Positions 1-7,344 of a stretch of 17,855 nucleotides of DNA are shown here, piece after piece. Position numbers and translations under genes: made by a program. Each line of letters opens with the position of its first letter. Position 1 is the stretch's first letter. The notes under the pieces were generated by a model. It did no database searches and was not told where the DNA came from. It saw nothing but the letters and a program-made list of their open reading frames with translations. This stretch comes from Candidatus Limnocylindrales bacterium (lineage in GTDB: Bacteria > Chloroflexota > Limnocylindria > Limnocylindrales > CSP1-4): NCBI GenBank assembly GCA_030647575.1, contig JAUSJS010000248.1, forward strand, positions 1-17,855, given 5' to 3'.

Positions 1-330
1 AAGCTGTTCGAGAGCCTGGCCGTGGGCTTGCCAGTCGTATCGAGCGACTTCCCGGAACGTCGGGCCATCGTCATGGACGACCCGGCCGGCCCACTCGGCG
101 CGGTGTGCGATCCCACGGATGTCAAGGCCATCGCGGCGGCGATTCGTTCGATCCTGGATCTGAGCCCCGACGAACGGGAAGCGCTTCGGGCACGCTGCCT
201 TCGCGCGGCGCACGAACGCTGGAACTGGGAGACCGAGTCGGCGCGCCTGGTCGCGCTTTACGAATCGCTGGCGCTCGAGCTGGCGGGCTCGGGAATCGAG
301 GCGGAGGCGGGGACCGCTTCCGGAGGCTGA
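1..330 (+). CDS. Glycosyltransferase family 4-like protein, C-terminal fragment
   Basis: Only the last 109 residues are in the window; the gene enters from the left edge already in frame. The fragment opens with KLFESLAVGLPVVSSD, the sugar-nucleotide binding loop of the C-terminal Rossmann domain in GT4/GT-B enzymes, and ends with the helical segment typical of these proteins (AIAAAIRSIL, then NWETESARLVALYESL). It is clearly paralogous to the genes at 1907 and 3343: the same segments there read AIAAAIRSIV and YNWESQVQAL, and YSWETAVEPY. The product presumably transfers a sugar from a nucleotide donor to a growing glycan on the cytoplasmic face of the membrane; donor and acceptor cannot be read. 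The last 24 codons overlap the 3' end of the opposing dehydrogenase gene by 73 bases. The family call is firm and the specificity unknown. Confidence 0.88.
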   Translation, partial: KLFESLAVGLPVVSSDFPERRAIVMDDPAGPLGAVCDPTDVKAIAAAIRSILDLSPDEREALRARCLRAAHERWNWETESARLVALYESLALELAGSGIEAEAGTASGG

Positions 331-1640
331 TCCATGCCCGCGCTCGGGCGGCCGAGGCGCTCCACCTGCAGACCGGCCGCCTGTGCCGACTCGACGTCCA
401 CCACGGCGCGGGTGTCGTAGACGAGCGTGCCGCGCATGGCCGAAGCCAGCGCCGGCCAGTCGAGCTGGCCGTATTCGGCCCACTCGGTGGCGACCACGAC
501 CGCGTCGGCGTCGCGGACTGCCTCGAGCGGCGTCGGCGCGACGTCAAGTTGCGGATCGGCCCGGCGTGCCCGTGCCTCGGCCCGCGGATCGTGGGCGAGC
601 ACCGTGGCGCCGGCGGCGCGAAGGTTCGCGGCGAGCGCAAGGGCCGGCGACTCGCGGACGTCGTCGGTATTGGCTTTGAACGCCAGCCCGAGCAGCCCGA
701 TCCGGCGGCCGGCCAGCGAACCCGGCCCGCCGAGCAACCGTTCCAGGCGAGCCACGATCTGGCGCTGGTGGACGGTGTTGGAGCGATGGACCGCTGAGAG
801 GAGCGGCGCCTCGACATCGAGCGCGACGGTCTGCAGCGCAATAGCGACGGCCTGCTCCGGCAGGCACGACCCGCCGATCCCGGGGCCCGGCCGCAGGAAC
901 GCCGTCCCGATCCGTCCGTCCAGGCCGATGCCGGCGATCACCTGCTCGACGTCGGCTCCGGTCGCGTCGGCGACGCGGGCGAGCTCGTTGGCGAACGAGA
1001 TCTTCATCCCGAGGTAGACGTTGGCGCCGAGCTTGATCAGCGCCACGGAACGAGCGTCCGCCACCAGTGACGGGGCGCCGAGCGGCGCGTAGAGATCGAG
1101 GACGGCCTGCGCGGCCGCGGCATCGCGAGGTTCCAGCCAGCCGGCAACGACCCGGTTCGGCCGGTCGAAGTCCTCCAGCGCCTGGCCTTCGCGCATGAAC
1201 TCGGGGTTGGTGACGATCGACGGCCGATCCACGCGGTTCGCGGCGAGCGCAGCGAGTCGGCTCGGGCCGTCGAGCGGCAGCGTCGACCGGATGACGATCG
1301 CGTGGTCGGGTCCGACCCCGGTCATGAGCTGTGCGGTCGCCCGCTCGACGTGGACGGTGGAGAGCGGCCCGTCCGGTCCGGTCGGCGTGTTGACGCAGAC
1401 GAACGTGAACGGGGCGTCGGGGGGTGGGTCGAGCTGCGTCGTGAAGGTCAACGAGCCGTCGGCGAGGCCGCGGACGATCGCCTCGGTCAGGCCGGGCTCG
1501 AAGACCGGCGGTAGGCCGTCGTTGAGATCTGCGATCCGAGCGGCGTCGAGGTCGGCGACGGTCACGCGATGGCCGAGCCGCGCGAAGCCGACCGCGCTGA
1601 CCAGGCCGACATGGCCGGCACCGAGCAGGAAGAGGTGCAC
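258..1640 (-). CDS. UDP-glucose 6-dehydrogenase family protein (variant active site)
   Basis: A 460-residue protein of the UDP-glucose/GDP-mannose dehydrogenase family, which oxidises a sugar nucleotide in two NAD-dependent steps, typically UDP-glucose to UDP-glucuronate. Visible features are the N-terminal NAD loop GAGHVG (7-12), VNTPTG (83-88), NPEFMREG (145-152, with Glu147), Lys203 and Asn207 in IKLGAN, the nucleophile Cys259 in GGSCLPEQ, and a C-terminal domain starting GLLGLAFKANTDDVRES (315-331). The family normally has Asp four residues after the Cys (C-x-P-K-D); here that position is Gln263. GTG at 1640 is chosen because the Rossmann strand starts at once after it and a GGAG lies 10 bases upstream. 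An in-frame ATG at 1688 falls inside the likely -10 box. Acidic sugars for the neighbouring polysaccharide genes are the obvious role. The substrate could instead be another NDP-hexose. Confidence 0.9.
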   Translation of the reverse strand: MHLFLLGAGHVGLVSAVGFARLGHRVTVADLDAARIADLNDGLPPVFEPGLTEAIVRGLADGSLTFTTQLDPPPDAPFTFVCVNTPTGPDGPLSTVHVERATAQLMTGVGPDHAIVIRSTLPLDGPSRLAALAANRVDRPSIVTNPEFMREGQALEDFDRPNRVVAGWLEPRDAAAAQAVLDLYAPLGAPSLVADARSVALIKLGANVYLGMKISFANELARVADATGADVEQVIAGIGLDGRIGTAFLRPGPGIGGSCLPEQAVAIALQTVALDVEAPLLSAVHRSNTVHQRQIVARLERLLGGPGSLAGRRIGLLGLAFKANTDDVRESPALALAANLRAAGATVLAHDPRAEARARRADPQLDVAPTPLEAVRDADAVVVATEWAEYGQLDWPALASAMRGTLVYDTRAVVDVESAQAAGLQVERLGRPSAGMDQPPEAVPASASIPEPASSSASDS

Positions 1641-1683
1641 GAGGGTGGAGCTCCAGTGTCTCGGATGTCCGGACGGTGCCGGA

Positions 1684-1689
1684 ACCATA
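1684..1689 (-). promoter_or_regulatory. Candidate -10 box of the UDP-glucose dehydrogenase gene
   Basis: Read on the minus strand the hexamer is TATGGT (TAnnnT form). It would start RNA near 1677, giving a leader of roughly 37 bases that contains the GGAG ribosome site before the GTG at 1640. No convincing -35 element is seen; a palindrome occupies that position. Confidence 0.4.
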
Positions 1690-1695
1690 GCATCC

Positions 1696-1712
1696 GGCGG
1701 CGTGACGCCGCC
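1696..1712. promoter_or_regulatory. Perfect 7-bp palindrome upstream of the dehydrogenase -10 box
   Basis: GGCGGCG-TGA-CGCCGCC: seven perfectly paired bases with a 3-base centre, lying 6 bases upstream of the candidate -10 box on the minus strand, where a -35 element or operator would sit. It could be a repressor or activator site. It could also be chance in GC-rich DNA. Confidence 0.35.
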
Positions 1713-1809
1713 CCGACGGTCGCTACTCCCAGGCGCACGACGGGAACATCTCTGCGTGGTCGTGGTTAGAAATCGGCAGGTGGTGTCGTTTGGGTCGCGA
1801 TCCACGAGG

Positions 1810-1843
1810 CGTGTGTCCCCGATGTGTATCTGTCAGGCACACG
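1810..1843. repeat. Short inverted repeat in divergent intergenic region
   Basis: CGTGTG at 1810-1815 and CACACG at 1838-1843 are exact inverted copies 22 bases apart, in the locally less GC-rich middle of the 266-base divergent region. This could be a regulator site, but the arms are short and the evidence is weak. Confidence 0.2.
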
Positions 1844-1893
1844 TGGCAACCTCGCCGGGCGATCACCGGGACCGCCCCGCGGAGACGGTCGGC

Positions 1894-1899
1894 TACACT
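1894..1899 (+). promoter_or_regulatory. Candidate -10 box for a leaderless transcript (gene at 1907)
   Basis: TACACT ends exactly 7 bases before the GTG at 1907, so transcription would start on or within a base of the start codon. There is no Shine-Dalgarno sequence in those 7 bases. This is the classic layout of leaderless genes in high-GC bacteria. No clear -35 is visible. Confidence 0.5.
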
Positions 1900-1906
1900 C
1901 GCCGCC

Positions 1907-3346
1907 GTGCCAGATGAGATCGTGCCCCAGCGCTGCGTGATCGTCCTGCCGTCCACCGGGGAGTACGACTCGCGGACCTACCGGATCGCGCGCACCCTGC
2001 ATGAGCGCGGCCACGAGGTCACGGTCCTGGCCCGCTGGAAGCCGGGGCTGGCTCGGCGGGAAGTCCATCCGGTCGGCTACCCGATCGTGCGGCTCGAGGC
2101 GACGGCCGTTGACGGAGTGCCGCTGGAGGCGCTGACGCTGCCGATCCTGCGAACCCTCCGGCTCGCGGCGCGCCCGATCCTGGGCCGGGCCCCGGGGAAA
2201 CGTCCGGCTACGGATCTGGCGACGACGCCGGCAACCGCTCCGGCGAAGACCGCCACCGTAGGCGCCGATGCCGCCACGCCCGCCGACACGGAGGAACCCG
2301 ACGTCGGCGCCGATGAGACCGATCCCGGCTGGGCCCACCCCGCCGCGCGAGACCCCGGCCGGCTGCGCGGCTACGTCCGCCGGGCCCGCATCTTCCTGAT
2401 GATCCGCAGCCACCGTCGGCGAGCGCTCGAGGTCGCCCCGGCGGCCGACCTCTACCACGGCATGGCCTACATGGGCATCTCGGTCGCGCTCGCGCTGGGC
2501 AAGCGCCACCGGGCCAAGGTCGTGTATGACTCGCGCGACATCTACATGGTCGCGGCCAACCTGGCCCGCCTGCGCGGTCCGATCAAGGCCGTGCTCGCCC
2601 GGATGGAGCGCGGCTGGGCACGCGCCGCGAACCGCGTCTTCACCGTCAACCGGCCCTATGCCACCGAGCTCGCGCGACGGTTCGGCGTGGAGATGCCGGT
2701 CATCGTCATGAACTGCTCGTCCCGGTTCTCGTCGCCGGCACCCAAGCCGCGGCGCTTCCACGAGCGCCTCGGCCTCGACCCCGAGGCCCGGGTGGTGCTC
2801 TACCATGGCGGCTTCTCGGTCGGTCGCGGGGTCGAGCAGCTGATGGAGGCGATCCGCCTGGTCGGCGGCAGCGTGCTGGTCGTGATGGGTTATGGCGCCC
2901 TCGAGGCCGAATTCCGCGCGGCGGCCGAGCAACCGGAGAACAAGGGCAGGGTCCATATCCTGCCAGCCGTGCCACCGACCGAGCTGCTCGAGTGGGTCGC
3001 ATCCGCGGACATCGTCGGGGTCCTCTTCCAGCACGACACGCTCAACAACTACCTGTCGACCCCGAACAAGTTCCTCGAGGCGATGGCGGCCGGCGTGCCG
3101 ACCGTATGTTCGGACCACCCGGGGATGGGGCCGATCGCCCGCGAGACCGGCTGCGGGATCCCGGTCGATCCGAGCGACATCGAGGCGATCGCGGCGGCGA
3201 TCCGCTCGATCGTCGACGCGCCGCCCGACGAGCGGTCGGCGATGCGCGCCCGGGCGCTCGCGGCGGCGCACGACACCTACAACTGGGAGTCGCAGGTCCA
3301 GGCGCTGCTCGACGAGTACACCCGGCTGACCGGTCGCCGCTGGTGA
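1907..3346 (+). CDS. Glycosyltransferase family 4-like protein
   Basis: A 479-residue GT-B fold glycosyltransferase. The N-terminal domain starts CVIVLPSTGEYDSRTYRIAR (10-29). A Pro/Ala/Thr- and acid-rich stretch at about 95-150 interrupts this domain, and it resumes at ADLYHGMAYMG (180-190) and VVYDSRDIYM (205-214). The C-terminal domain has VVLYHGGFSVGRGVEQL (296-312) and the donor-site segment NNYLSTPNKFLEAMAAGVP (380-398). Glu391 is kept, but the first Glu of the usual E-x7-E motif is absent, as in the paralogue at 3343. GTG 1907 is chosen because homology-like sequence begins here and TACACT sits 7 bases upstream, implying leaderless translation. The stop overlaps the next start (GTGA), so the two genes are co-translated. 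There is no signal peptide or transmembrane helix, so the enzyme is probably cytoplasmic or membrane-associated. Donor and acceptor are unknown. Confidence 0.88.
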   Translation: MPDEIVPQRCVIVLPSTGEYDSRTYRIARTLHERGHEVTVLARWKPGLARREVHPVGYPIVRLEATAVDGVPLEALTLPILRTLRLAARPILGRAPGKRPATDLATTPATAPAKTATVGADAATPADTEEPDVGADETDPGWAHPAARDPGRLRGYVRRARIFLMIRSHRRRALEVAPAADLYHGMAYMGISVALALGKRHRAKVVYDSRDIYMVAANLARLRGPIKAVLARMERGWARAANRVFTVNRPYATELARRFGVEMPVIVMNCSSRFSSPAPKPRRFHERLGLDPEARVVLYHGGFSVGRGVEQLMEAIRLVGGSVLVVMGYGALEAEFRAAAEQPENKGRVHILPAVPPTELLEWVASADIVGVLFQHDTLNNYLSTPNKFLEAMAAGVPTVCSDHPGMGPIARETGCGIPVDPSDIEAIAAAIRSIVDAPPDERSAMRARALAAAHDTYNWESQVQALLDEYTRLTGRRW

Positions 3347-4674
3347 GCGGATCGGACGGGGCCGGACCGGCTTCGCCGCGGGCCCGACGCCCACGCGCCG
3401 TCCTCCTCGTCGCCAACACCGCCGCGCCCTATTCCCGGGGCCTGCGCGTGGCCCGCAGCCTGGCCGACGCCGGGTGGGACGTCGAGATCGCGGCCGTCGC
3501 CGGCGATCGCGCGCCACGAGAAGAGCGGGACGGCGATGTCGTCACACGCCGCTACGTCCCGAGCGGCCCGTTCAGACGCTGGGTCGGCCAGCCACCGGCG
3601 CCACGACCGCCCACGAAGCTGCTCCGCGCCCTCGCGCTCAGTGCCGACAAGGCGCTCAAAGTCGCGCTCTGGCCGCTCCACGTGCGGGCTTGGTGGCGGA
3701 CCCTCCGGCGGGAGCTCCCGCCGGCCGACCTCTACCACGCCTTCGGAATCCTGACCCTGCCGGTCGCGCTCGACCTGGCCCGCGACGCTCGACGGGTCGG
3801 CCGGCGCGGCCTCGTCGTCTACGACGTCATCGATGCGATCCTCGACTCGAACAACTACCGGAACGTGCCGGCGCCCATCCTGGAGCGCTATCGACGGATG
3901 GAGGCCGGCTGGGTCCGCCGGGTCGACGCCGTCGTCACGGTCAACGAGGCCCTGGCCGACCACTGCCAGCGGCTCTGGCCCTTTCGGGAGCGCCCCGCCG
4001 TCCTCCTCAACTGCCAGCCACGCTGGACGTCACCGGCGGAACGTCCCGACCTGATCCGGGAAGCGGTCCGCCTGCCGAAGGAGCGCCGGATCGTCCTGTT
4101 CCTGGGGAAGCTCGGTCGGCAACGCGGCCTGGAGATGGCCGCCGAGGCCGTCGTCCGGCTCCGCGACGCGGCGCTGGTCCTGCTCGGTGCGAGCGTGAAC
4201 CCGCAGTGGGACGCCGCGCTGGCCGCGAAGTCGCGCGAGCCACGGTTCGAGGGGCGCCACGTCGTCCTGCCTCCGGTCCACCCTGACGACGTCCGGTTAT
4301 GGGCAGCGTCGGCGGACGCCTCGATCATCGCCGTCCCCGCGAACTCCCTGAACCAGCGCCTGTCGACACCCAACAAGTTCTGGGAGAGCCTCGCCGCTGG
4401 CACACCCGTCGTGATCGGCCGCGAGCTGGAGGTCATGCGGGCCATCGTCGAGGCGGACGGGCTGGGCGCGGTCGCGGATCCCAGCGACCCCGATGACCTC
4501 GCTCGAGCCCTGCGCGAGGTGCTCGAGCAGCCGTCGGCTGACTACGCGGCGATGCGCGAACGCTGCCTCGCGGTCACGCGCGATCGCTACAGCTGGGAGA
4601 CCGCGGTGGAGCCGTACCTGGAGCTCGTGGCGCGACTCGCCGCCCGTTCGGGTGCCTCAGCCGGGGGTCGTTGA
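3343..4674 (+). CDS. Glycosyltransferase family 4-like protein
   Basis: A 443-residue paralogue of the preceding enzyme. It has an N-terminal strand AVLLVANTAAPYSRGLRVAR (19-38), ADLYHAFGILTLPVALDLA (128-146), VVYDVIDAILDSNN (158-171) and VVTVNEALADHC (197-208). The C-terminal domain begins RIVLFLGKLGRQRGLEMA (249-266) and carries LNQRLSTPNKFWESLAAGTP (336-355) and the closing YSWETAVEPYLELVARL. The GTG start at 3343 overlaps the upstream TGA in a GTGA, with no Shine-Dalgarno sequence, which indicates translational coupling. It lacks the low-complexity insert of its neighbour and has instead a Pro-rich turn and a Trp-rich helix (about 80-120). Its 3' end overlaps the opposing methyltransferase gene by 18 bases. 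The role is addition of a sugar in surface glycan assembly; specificity cannot be inferred. Confidence 0.87.
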   Translation: MSGSDGAGPASPRARRPRAVLLVANTAAPYSRGLRVARSLADAGWDVEIAAVAGDRAPREERDGDVVTRRYVPSGPFRRWVGQPPAPRPPTKLLRALALSADKALKVALWPLHVRAWWRTLRRELPPADLYHAFGILTLPVALDLARDARRVGRRGLVVYDVIDAILDSNNYRNVPAPILERYRRMEAGWVRRVDAVVTVNEALADHCQRLWPFRERPAVLLNCQPRWTSPAERPDLIREAVRLPKERRIVLFLGKLGRQRGLEMAAEAVVRLRDAALVLLGASVNPQWDAALAAKSREPRFEGRHVVLPPVHPDDVRLWAASADASIIAVPANSLNQRLSTPNKFWESLAAGTPVVIGRELEVMRAIVEADGLGAVADPSDPDDLARALREVLEQPSADYAAMRERCLAVTRDRYSWETAVEPYLELVARLAARSGASAGGR

Positions 4675-5514
4675 CACGCGGTCTTGCACGTCCGGTCGGC
4701 GGAACAGCACGATCTTGCTCGACGGCGCTGCCCCGGTTGCGAGCGCCACGCGATCGAACGCGAGCACGACGGGGCCAAGCCACCAGATACTGCCTGGCGA
4801 TGCCTTCGCTCGACGGGCCAGCCAGCGCCACCACCGAACGTAGCGGTCGTAGGCGGAGCGCGAGCCTGCCTCGATCGGGTTGTTCGCCATCGCCACGGCG
4901 CCGCGCAGCTCGACGAGCTCCAGACCGGCGGCCATGACCGGGTCGCGATAGGCGGCGAGGCTGCGTGCCCGAGAGGTCTGCTCGGGCGTGGCCGGTCGCT
5001 CGTATGCCGGGTCCAGAAGGATCGGCTCGACGAGCAAGAGCCAGCCACCCGGACCGACGAGCTCTGCGACGCTGGCCAGCGCACGCAGGAACGCCTCGTC
5101 GTCGGTGACGTGAAGCAATACATTCATGACCGAAACCAGGTCATACGGGCCTTGTGGAAGATCGGGTCCGGAGGCACCGATGTCGGCGGCCACGAAACGA
5201 TCGCCGCGCGTCGCGAACTCGGCGTCGAGGCGATCGACCGCTGCCGGGACGAGGTCGCAACCATCGACCCGTGGCACGCCCAGATCGTGCCAGACGCGAA
5301 CCCAGTAGCCCGTTCCGGCGCCGACGTCGAAGACCTGCTTGACGCCATCGAACACGCGATGGCGACGCGCGAACCAGCGGACGCGGCGCTCGAGGGCCCG
5401 ATACAGCCAGGCGTTGAGGTCTGCCGGCAGCCCGGACTGCCCGACGCTCGAAAGGTCGCCGCGGGCGTGCAGTCGCGACCACTCCGTGCGGGGGTCGTAT
5501 GGCATGGGACGCAT
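4657..5514 (-). CDS. Class I SAM-dependent methyltransferase
   Basis: A 285-residue protein with a Rossmann-type methyltransferase core. Motif I is VFDVGAGTGYWV (61-72), the acidic ribose-binding residue is in VDGCDLVP (83-90), the motif II region is YDLVSVMNVLLHV (124-136), and a post-core strand is GGWLLLVEPILL (156-167). The last third (about 205-285) is less typical and rich in Trp and Arg (YDRYVRWWRWLARRAK), suggesting a membrane- or substrate-binding tail. It is the last gene of the minus-strand export operon, starting 21 bases after the glycosyltransferase stop. ATG 5514 is used; ATG 5505 is an alternative, and neither has a strong ribosome site. By context it probably methylates a sugar, for example capping or decorating the exported glycan. 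The sequence alone would also fit a small-molecule methyltransferase. Confidence 0.8.
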   Translation of the reverse strand: MRPMPYDPRTEWSRLHARGDLSSVGQSGLPADLNAWLYRALERRVRWFARRHRVFDGVKQVFDVGAGTGYWVRVWHDLGVPRVDGCDLVPAAVDRLDAEFATRGDRFVAADIGASGPDLPQGPYDLVSVMNVLLHVTDDEAFLRALASVAELVGPGGWLLLVEPILLDPAYERPATPEQTSRARSLAAYRDPVMAAGLELVELRGAVAMANNPIEAGSRSAYDRYVRWWRWLARRAKASPGSIWWLGPVVLAFDRVALATGAAPSSKIVLFRRPDVQDRVSTTPG

Positions 5515-5535
5515 GGTGGCACACCGCTCGAGGCC

Positions 5536-7332
5536 TTAGTTGGGCTTGCCCCGTTCGGCGTCCCAGCGATCGGCAAGCCAGCGGAGTGAGCCCGGCGCAA
5601 GCTCGATCCGCCTCGCGGCCAGGCGCGCGACGAGAGCGGCCGCCGGCGCGTCGATCGCGACGATCTCCACCGGCCTCCGGAGGAGGCGCCAACGGCCCGC
5701 TGCCGCGAGCACAGCGGCAGCCAGCTGCTCATCAGCCGTCGGCGCGGGCCGGTACGACGCGCGCCGAAGCCGGGCAAGCGGGCTACGACCCCGCGGACGG
5801 GACCGGCGCGGGGGGATCGGGGACGCCTCGTGAAGCCGTACTGCCGGGGCCGCGGCGGGCGCCCCGTCGGCCGAGACCCCGACCGAGAGCGGGGGAACGA
5901 CGAGCACGAGCCGGCGTCGGAGGTCTGCCGGGAGTTCGGCTACCATGGCCAGGGCATGATTCCGGCCTGTCGCCACGAGAATGCGGGGCATGTGGGTCGA
6001 TCGACCTGAACGGCGCGTCGCTGGCGACGAACGCCCAGTCGCGTCGAGCCCTGCCGGCTGGAGCCTCGTCCCTGGGCTAGACGCCAGCGCGACGTACTCC
6101 GCGAGCGTTCGCCGGTACAGGTCGAGCGCGCGTTCGGCGACGGCCGCCTGTCCGACCTCGCGGATCAGCGACGCGCGCGCCGTCGCTGCATCAACGGGCA
6201 GCGGTCCGGCCAGCGCCGCCTCGATTGCCCGGGCGAAGGCCGCCGAGTCGTCGCCGTCGGCCACGCTCCCGTACCCGCCCGATAGCTCCACGATCCAGGG
6301 CACGCCGCCCGACCGACGGGCCGCAACAGGCAGGCCCGACAGGACGGCCTCGGCCGCGACGATCCCGAACGTCTCCGACGGGCTGGGATGAACGAAAAGG
6401 ACGGCACGGGCCATCGCCGCCACCACCGCCCCGCGGTCAAGCCACCCGTCGATCGCGACGGCTCCGTCGATCTTGAGCTCGGCGGCGAGCGCCTGCCACC
6501 TTGCCCGGTCGCCGGCCATCCGTTCATTGCCGACGAGCCGGAGATGGAGGCTGGGGCGCGACGCCAGCACCCGGGCGAACGCGTGGAGCAACACCTCGAT
6601 CCCCTTGTGCTCGCCGAGGGACCCGACCCAGAGCAGCTCATCGGGGTCGCGCCCGGCCGGATCTGCCAGCGGAAACGAGTCGTCGGAGACGGGGTTCGGA
6701 AGCACCTCGATCCGGTCGACCGACACGCCGAGGAGCCCCGCCAGGCGTTCCGCCGCCGACGGACTGACGGCCAGGAGCCGGACGCCGGGCTCCAGGAGCA
6801 TCCGGTAGCGTCCGAGCGCGGTGGGATCGGCCAGCTCGGTCTCGATCGTGCTGGCGTGCTCCGTGACGAGAACCGGGATCGAGAGCTCCCGGCCGAGCTG
6901 TGCCGCGACCGCTCCGTCGGGGAGCCCGGTGTGAGCGTGGATCACATCCGGCCGCCACTCCGCGCTCAGCTGCCAGAGGAACGGCCGCAACGCCACCAGG
7001 TAGTCCTCGACGAGCGTCGAAACGTCATCGACGCCGGGCCTGCGAACGACAGGGACGCGCGCGACAGGAACACCGTGGGCCCCGAGCGTGGCCGGGGTCA
7101 CGAACAAGGCGGCCGGCTTCGCAACGCGTGCATACGCCGCCCGAGCCGCCACGAGGGCAGCCTCACGTTCCTCCAGGCGACCGCGGGTCAGCACCCGATC
7201 GAACGACACGACCCGTGCCGCAACGCCCGCGCCGACCGTCGCCCGGACGAGGTCGGCGACGAACGAGCCGCGCCCCGGCGAGTCGTGCGAGGGATACCAG
7301 CGGGCAAGCGTGAGGACGCGCAGGGCCGGCAC
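5536..7332 (-). CDS. Glycosyltransferase family 4 protein with extra C-terminal domain
   Basis: A 598-residue protein. Residues 1-415 form a standard GT4 enzyme: RVLTLARWYPSHDSPGRGSF (5-24), DVIHAHTGLPDGAVAAQLG (129-147), VLVTEHAS (154-161), ELLWVGSLGEHKGIEVLLHA (232-251) and the complete E-x7-E donor motif ETFGIVAAE (320-328). A polar linker (about 417-447) leads to roughly 150 residues I do not recognise. These start MPRILVATGRNHALAMVAEL (448-467), contain VLVVPPLSVG, a basic low-complexity stretch (509-530) and VEIVAIDAPAAALVARLAA (555-573). The start is GTG at 7332, 12 bases after the ATPase stop, so it belongs to the export operon. The E-x7-E motif implies a retaining transferase using a nucleotide sugar. 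The extra domain could be a separate gene starting at ATG 5991, but no stop codon separates them. Confidence 0.87.
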   Translation of the reverse strand: MPALRVLTLARWYPSHDSPGRGSFVADLVRATVGAGVAARVVSFDRVLTRGRLEEREAALVAARAAYARVAKPAALFVTPATLGAHGVPVARVPVVRRPGVDDVSTLVEDYLVALRPFLWQLSAEWRPDVIHAHTGLPDGAVAAQLGRELSIPVLVTEHASTIETELADPTALGRYRMLLEPGVRLLAVSPSAAERLAGLLGVSVDRIEVLPNPVSDDSFPLADPAGRDPDELLWVGSLGEHKGIEVLLHAFARVLASRPSLHLRLVGNERMAGDRARWQALAAELKIDGAVAIDGWLDRGAVVAAMARAVLFVHPSPSETFGIVAAEAVLSGLPVAARRSGGVPWIVELSGGYGSVADGDDSAAFARAIEAALAGPLPVDAATARASLIREVGQAAVAERALDLYRRTLAEYVALASSPGTRLQPAGLDATGRSSPATRRSGRSTHMPRILVATGRNHALAMVAELPADLRRRLVLVVPPLSVGVSADGAPAAAPAVRLHEASPIPPRRSRPRGRSPLARLRRASYRPAPTADEQLAAAVLAAAGRWRLLRRPVEIVAIDAPAAALVARLAARRIELAPGSLRWLADRWDAERGKPN

Positions 7333-7344
7333 GAGGGTGGGACC

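Noticed and set aside
1641..1805. Upstream extension of the UDP-glucose dehydrogenase to position 1805
   Set aside because: The extra 55 residues are not like the family, whose Rossmann strand starts within a few residues of the N-terminus. A ribosome site and -10 box support GTG 1640.
1823..1841. CRP-like TGTG...CACA site in the divergent region
   Set aside because: The spacing between the half sites is 11 bases rather than the 8 of the CRP consensus, and the flanking bases do not match.
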